Positions 7,538 through 10,981 of a stretch of DNA of 10,981 nt are shown in pieces. The position numbers and the translations under genes were made by a program. The notes beneath the pieces are model-generated. The model was not told the DNA's origin. It worked only from the letters and a program-made list of their open reading frames with translations, and ran no database searches. Source of the DNA: Gemmatimonadota bacterium (GTDB lineage: Bacteria > Gemmatimonadota > Gemmatimonadetes > Gemmatimonadales > Gemmatimonadaceae); assembly GCA_003142495.1 (NCBI GenBank), contig PLMM01000100.1, positions 10,165 to 21,145 of the forward strand, in the 5' to 3' direction. How positions within the stretch are numbered: position 1 is the stretch's first letter; each line of letters starts with the position of its first letter.

Positions 7538-8878
7538 CTAGCGTGCACCCGCGGAGTCGGCGGCTGGAGCACTGCGATAAACCGTTCCACCCTTCATGAC
7601 AAAAGATGGCCGTTCGAGCACCGTGACATCGCTCAGCGGGTCACCCTTCACGGCGATCAGGTCTGCCCACGCGCCCGGGGCGAGCGTACCTACTTTGTCG
7701 GACCAGCCGAGCAGATCGGCGGCGTTTGAGGTCGCCATCTGAATGGTTTGGAGCGGCGTGAGGCCAAGCTCGAGAAGATACTTGAACTGCTTCGCGTTCG
7801 TCCCGTGCGGATAGACGCCGGCATCGGTCCCGAATGCCAGCTTCACGCCGGCCGCGATCGCGCGCCGCCAGTTCACGTTCTGCGCCTTCCGAAGCAGCCG
7901 CTCCTTCTCGATCATTTTGTCGGGGAGCCCGATCTCCTTCCCGTGCTCGAGGATGTAGGCGTCGGTGTAGATGTCGGGCACGAGGAAGGTGCCGTGCTCC
8001 TTCATGAGACGCACTCCCTCCTCGTCGATCAGCCCTCCGTGCTCGATCGACGCGACGCCGGCGCGCGTCGCCCGCTTGATCGCCTCCGCACCGTGCGCGT
8101 GCGCCGCGACCTTCCGTCCCCACGTGGTCGCCTCGGTCACGATCGCGTTGAGCTCCTCCTGCGAGTACTGCGGCGCGCCCACGGATTCCTCTTCCGACAG
8201 CACGCCGGCGCTCGCGAGCACCTTGATCCAGTCCGCGCCGTATTTGATGTTCGTGCGCACCGCCTTGCGAACCTCGTCCACGCCGTCGGCGATGTTGCTG
8301 AGCTGCTGAAAGTGGATGTACGGCGAGAAGCCGTTGAGATCCCCGTGGCCCCCCGTGGCGCTCAGCGGCAGCGTCGCGACGAGCATGCGCGGCCCCTCGA
8401 CCACGCCCTCGTTGATCGCGTTGCGCAGCGCGACATCGATGAGCTCCGGCGCACCGACATCGCGCACCGTCGTGAATCCCGCCTCGAGCGTGCGCTTCGC
8501 ATAGATGTGCGCACGCACCGCGGCGTCGATCGGGCTGCGACGAAAGAGATCCGTGTAGTAGTCGTGACTCTCCCCCGAGAGATGCGTGTGCACGTCGATG
8601 AGCCCCGGCAGCACGGTCACGTCGCCCAAGTCGATCACGGTCGCGCCGGCGGGCACTGCTCCGTTGGCCGTCACCGATGTCACCTTGTCACCGTCGACGA
8701 CGATGACCGCGTTGTCGACGCGCTTGCCCGTGCGCGGTTCGACGAGGTGCGCAGCGCGGAGTACCACGCGCCTGCGCACGACGGCCGCCTGCGCGGCGTC
8801 ACTCTGTGCGCGCGCCTGGCCAGTAACCGCAACGATCAATGAGGCAAGAACAGAAATAACAGTACGCATGCGCGTCAT
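7538..8878 (-). CDS. Exported metal-dependent amidohydrolase (imidazolonepropionase/prolidase-like), 446 aa
   Basis: A TIM-barrel hydrolase of the amidohydrolase superfamily, with an N-terminal Sec signal peptide (hydrophobic 6-19, cleavage likely after ARA at 22-24). Metal ligands are complete: HTH (His97, His99) in LPGLIDVHTHL, the bridging Lys219 in ADWIKVLASAG, His260/262 in AAHAHG, His280 in SIEHGG, and Asp352 in FGTDAG. The ending GTLAPGAWADLIAVKGDPL is the usual return strand into the small beta-sandwich domain. This pattern fits the binuclear zinc Xaa-Pro dipeptidase/imidazolonepropionase-like group; signal-bearing members generally cleave dipeptides, especially those with C-terminal Pro or Arg, but the substrate cannot be fixed from sequence. 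Its ATG at 8878 overlaps the stop of the upstream lipoprotein gene (ATGA), and no separate Shine-Dalgarno is seen, so translation is probably coupled. An ATG three codons later is possible. Confidence 0.95.
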   Translation of the reverse strand: MTRMRTVISVLASLIVAVTGQARAQSDAAQAAVVRRRVVLRAAHLVEPRTGKRVDNAVIVVDGDKVTSVTANGAVPAGATVIDLGDVTVLPGLIDVHTHLSGESHDYYTDLFRRSPIDAAVRAHIYAKRTLEAGFTTVRDVGAPELIDVALRNAINEGVVEGPRMLVATLPLSATGGHGDLNGFSPYIHFQQLSNIADGVDEVRKAVRTNIKYGADWIKVLASAGVLSEEESVGAPQYSQEELNAIVTEATTWGRKVAAHAHGAEAIKRATRAGVASIEHGGLIDEEGVRLMKEHGTFLVPDIYTDAYILEHGKEIGLPDKMIEKERLLRKAQNVNWRRAIAAGVKLAFGTDAGVYPHGTNAKQFKYLLELGLTPLQTIQMATSNAADLLGWSDKVGTLAPGAWADLIAVKGDPLSDVTVLERPSFVMKGGTVYRSAPAADSAGAR

Positions 8879-10029
8879 CGTGGGCTCGTTGAGGTGTCAG
8901 TCATACTCCGAAGCGTTGCATTGTCCTTCGCGGCCTTGATCTCGAGGTCGAGCTCGTCCACGCGCGCCTTGAGCGCCGCGTCGTACGCATCGCGCGCGCC
9001 CGACGCCGCCGACGTCACCGCCGTCGCCGCATTGCTCAGCGCCGCCCTCGACGTCTGCTCGACCCCCGTCACATTCCCGTGCGCGCCGAACGTCAGCGCA
9101 ATCTTCCCGGCACCGAGCAGCTGCGTGCCGAAGGAGATGTTCAAGATCGGATCGGCCGCGGAGACGAGCGCGACGATCCGCTCCTCGCCGATCGAGAACG
9201 TCGCGTTGCGCGCGTCGATCGCATCGCTCACGTGCACGCGGATCACGCGCATGATCGGCTCGCGAAAGTAGATCTTCGCGCACACGCTGTCTGCCCCCGT
9301 GCAACCGATCGCCGCGCCGCTCGCGTTCAGCGCGGGCTCGAGCGCGCTCGTCGGCTCGGGGAGCGGCGACACGGTGACGAAGATGTTCGCGAGCGTGAAC
9401 AGCTCGAGGGCGCGCGTGTAGGTTGCGCTCTGGCGCGCGATCGCGGACCACGTCGCAAGCGGATCGGGCGCAGCGGGCAGCTCCGTGAGATCGAAGGTGC
9501 GCACGATGTGCTTCGTCGACACGGGCACGGGCTTCGCCCTGGATGGCGCGCATGAGGTCGTATCGTGCGCCGTGGCGGGGAAGGTGCGCCCGACGGCGCC
9601 AAGCACTCCGAAAACGCCCTTCGCAATGGTCGTCGCGATCGCCGCGCGCTGATCGGTGCCCGCGTAGTTGAGCGAGGTGAGCACGCCGGTTTCACTCACC
9701 TTCACGCCGAGGGTTTGGTCGATCGTTGCGGAGGGATGAAGGCCGAGGCGGTAGGCCTGCCGGCGATCGGGCACGGCCGTGACAGTGAGCGTCCAGCTCG
9801 TCGACATCGAGTCGTGCGGCACGCACACGCCCCGCTCGCGCACCACCTCGTGGAACTGGCTCACCTTCGCGTCGACCGTCAGCAGGTCGCGCGTGAGAAA
9901 GTAGCGCAGCCCCTCGGCGGGCACCTTCGCGATGTCGTAGGGGCCGCTGGTATTGAGCGTCCCCGGACTCGCGCATGCACCGATCGCTGCAATGGGGAGT
10001 AGAAGGAGAATTCGGGGGGCGCGGTGCAT
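8875..10029 (-). CDS. Lipoprotein of unknown family, 384 aa, with C-terminal coiled coil
   Basis: An exported lipoprotein: short basic start, hydrophobic core ILLLLPIAAIGAC, lipidated Cys19. It has a strong Shine-Dalgarno at 10034-10038 (- strand). I do not recognise the family. Residues about 38-150 and about 250-345 look like two related beta-rich units, each ending in a strand-turn (GVLTSLN, then GNVTGVE) followed by an Ala-rich helix. Four further Cys (69, 160, 243, 250) could form disulfides. Residues about 336-372 are helical and charged (ARDAYDAALKARVDELDLEIKAAKDN), a likely short coiled coil. The stop TGA overlaps the ATG of the amidohydrolase gene, so the two are made together. An envelope partner or anchor for the amidohydrolase is inferred only from this coupling. 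The gene is divergent from the JAMM gene. Confidence 0.85.
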   Translation of the reverse strand: MHRAPRILLLLPIAAIGACASPGTLNTSGPYDIAKVPAEGLRYFLTRDLLTVDAKVSQFHEVVRERGVCVPHDSMSTSWTLTVTAVPDRRQAYRLGLHPSATIDQTLGVKVSETGVLTSLNYAGTDQRAAIATTIAKGVFGVLGAVGRTFPATAHDTTSCAPSRAKPVPVSTKHIVRTFDLTELPAAPDPLATWSAIARQSATYTRALELFTLANIFVTVSPLPEPTSALEPALNASGAAIGCTGADSVCAKIYFREPIMRVIRVHVSDAIDARNATFSIGEERIVALVSAADPILNISFGTQLLGAGKIALTFGAHGNVTGVEQTSRAALSNAATAVTSAASGARDAYDAALKARVDELDLEIKAAKDNATLRSMTDTSTSPR

Positions 10030-10147
10030 TCATCCTCCGCAACGATGCTCGGGTGAAGCGTACGGCGAATTGAATCGTCGAAGATATGATAGGGTTGCAA
10101 AGCGTACTCGGCTACTCACCGGCGTGCGAGTAGACAGGAGGTGCTGC
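10030..10147. promoter_or_regulatory. Divergent promoter region between lipoprotein and JAMM genes
   Basis: 118 bases separate the two divergent starts, with lower GC than the flanks. A TATGAT at 10085-10090 is a good -10 candidate for the + strand (five of six consensus positions) but no convincing -35 lies at the right distance. TTGCAA at 10095-10100 is a small palindrome. The - strand promoter is not resolved. The - strand ribosome site GGAGG is at 10034-10038. Confidence 0.4.
10136..10142 (+). promoter_or_regulatory. Strong ribosome binding site fixing the JAMM gene start
   Basis: AGGAGGT, a full match to the anti-Shine-Dalgarno core, lies with GGAGG (10137-10141) six bases before ATG 10148. 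This rules out the longer frame that stays open back to 9953, and it places the signal peptide at the N-terminus. Confidence 0.85.
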
Positions 10148-10774
10148 ATGCTGGGACGTCGCTCAGGACTGCGTCGCACGCTGCTTTTCGCCGCGCTGCT
10201 CGTTTGCGCCACTGCCGCGCGCCCCGCGCTACTTCCGCCAACGTCGATCCCCGTGCGCGTCATCCTCGTCGCGAACGACGTGCGCGACTCGATGAACATG
10301 GTCTTTCTGCACTCGACGGCCGGGTGGCGACAGTATCTCAACATCAATCCGGCCAACTACGGGCGCGGCACGCCGATCTGGCGCGAGACGATGCGCTGCC
10401 TGCGCGGCCGCATCTCGACGGACACCCTCTGGATCACCGCGTGGGAAACGCCGCGCGGGCTCCGCAGCTTCGCGGCGGCGGTGACCGGCGAGTGCGATGA
10501 CCTCGAGGATGCCGTGGGAAGCTGGCACACGCATCCGTGGCGCTCGGACAGCCTGCAGCTGCCGATAAAGACGCGCGGACTTTCGGTGGGCGACCTCCGC
10601 GCGTTTCACGCGAGCGCTGACCTGATCTCGCTGGCGCAGTGGGATCGCGACTCGATCGCGGGAGCCGTGCGGGCCTTCAACGGATCGGTGCAGTATCCCA
10701 TCCCGGTGCTCGTCGAGCTCCGCGCGATCCCCGACAGCGCGCCCTCGTTGGCGGATTCGACCGTAACGCGTTGA
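10148..10774 (+). CDS. Exported JAMM/MPN-type metalloprotease-like protein, 208 aa
   Basis: A JAB1/MPN/Mov34-fold protein, in active members a zinc isopeptidase or peptidase. The N-terminus (RRSGLRRTLLFAALLVCATAARP) is a Sec signal peptide with cleavage likely near residues 23-27, so the domain would act outside the cytoplasm. The JAMM residues can all be assigned: Glu80 in WRETMRCLRG (compare the ExxGxLxG start of the fold), His127 and His129 in GSWHTHPW, and Ser146/Asp149 in LSVGDL, followed by the strand ADLISLAQWDRDSI. In classical JAMM proteins the Ser follows the second His by 8 residues; here the distance is 17, a nine-residue insertion with the S-x-x-D spacing kept. Catalytic competence is likely but unproven. 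No ubiquitin-like or E1-like gene is in the window. Cys20 lies within the signal; a lipobox is not convincing. Confidence 0.85.
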   Translation: MLGRRSGLRRTLLFAALLVCATAARPALLPPTSIPVRVILVANDVRDSMNMVFLHSTAGWRQYLNINPANYGRGTPIWRETMRCLRGRISTDTLWITAWETPRGLRSFAAAVTGECDDLEDAVGSWHTHPWRSDSLQLPIKTRGLSVGDLRAFHASADLISLAQWDRDSIAGAVRAFNGSVQYPIPVLVELRAIPDSAPSLADSTVTR

Positions 10775-10981
10775 AAACCGGCACCGGAAAGTGACGCAAA
10801 GTTGGCGGCGCAATGGTGGGCTTGCTTCGTGGCGAAAAGCGTAACACATTGTGGCACAAGAGCATATAAACTAGATTATCGCCCCCTAACGCCCGAAATG
10901 GGCGTGATGAAGTGCGTCCGCGGCGTGATAGACTCTGTGATACATCTCACCATACATTGCGGGTCGATAGTTCCTGCTGGA
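10775..10981. other. Intergenic region to the window edge; weak promoter-like and hairpin sequences
   Basis: No supported gene. A locally AT-rich patch (about 10841-10880) holds TTGTGG (10849-10854) and TAGATT (10872-10877) 17 bases apart, a weak sigma-70-like pair, and a TATAAA at 10865. A perfect 6-bp hairpin, ACGCCC/GGGCGT (10889-10894 and 10900-10905, loop GAAAT), follows, without a T-tract. A frame from GTG 10904 / ATG 10907 stays open to the last base (MKCVRGVIDSVIHLT...), but it has no Shine-Dalgarno or recognisable domain, so it is not called. Confidence 0.45.

Noticed and set aside
7748..8842. A 364-codon + strand frame
   Set aside because: Antisense shadow of the amidohydrolase, whose signal peptide and all metal ligands are in the other strand.
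9953..10147. N-terminal extension of the JAMM gene
   Set aside because: Overlaps the divergent lipoprotein start, would bury the signal peptide, and is contradicted by the perfect ribosome site before ATG 10148.
10852..10868. Sigma-54 promoter beginning TGGCAC
   Set aside because: The -24 element matches but the -12 position reads CATA rather than TTGC.
10904..10981. Start of a further gene running off the window
   Set aside because: Open only for 26 codons, no ribosome site, no recognisable N-terminal character; cannot be told from chance.

Overview
The window looks like chromosomal DNA of a GC-rich free-living bacterium, most likely a member of the Gemmatimonadota. This is inferred from the style of the Ser/Thr kinase with its long extracytoplasmic TPR tail, the Ig-like lipoprotein, the exported amidohydrolase, strong GC bias at third codon positions, and many long antisense shadow frames. 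No rRNA, tRNA, CRISPR array, transposase or phage gene is visible.

Layout. At the left edge is the C-terminal half of glucose-6-phosphate isomerase (pgi, + strand), with all visible catalytic residues intact. It is followed by an unrecognised protein of about 198 residues (+). That gene meets a HAD-family sugar-phosphatase-like gene (- strand) stop to stop with no gap. Divergent from the HAD gene is a small SnoaL/NTF2-like gene (+) broken by an in-frame TGA; the frame continues beyond it and encodes the rest of the fold. A nested 129-bp inverted-repeat element with three AACGGAC repeats phased at 10 bp lies just downstream. It is followed by a clear Rho-independent terminator that reads on the - strand.

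From 10029 down to 2951 everything is on the - strand. The order of transcription is: a lipoprotein of unknown family (384 aa) translationally coupled through an ATGA overlap to an exported metal-dependent amidohydrolase (446 aa); then a transmembrane Ser/Thr protein kinase (845 aa) with a TolB/FlgO-like and TPR exterior; then a 632-aa Ig-like surface lipoprotein, whose mRNA probably ends at the terminator. The kinase and the Ig-like lipoprotein are 59 bp apart and probably cotranscribed.

Divergent from the 384-aa lipoprotein is an exported JAMM/MPN-type metalloprotease-like protein (+) with a perfect Shine-Dalgarno and a complete but stretched metal-binding motif. The last ~200 bases are non-coding or hold only the beginning of a further gene.

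How the genes relate: pgi and the HAD phosphatase fit ordinary sugar-phosphate metabolism. From the kinase to the right edge, every gene encodes a membrane-anchored, exported or lipidated protein, so this part is an envelope-directed cluster. The most unusual items are the TGA-interrupted SnoaL gene, the nested palindromic element and the secreted JAMM protein. No defence or mobile system can be demonstrated from the sequence.
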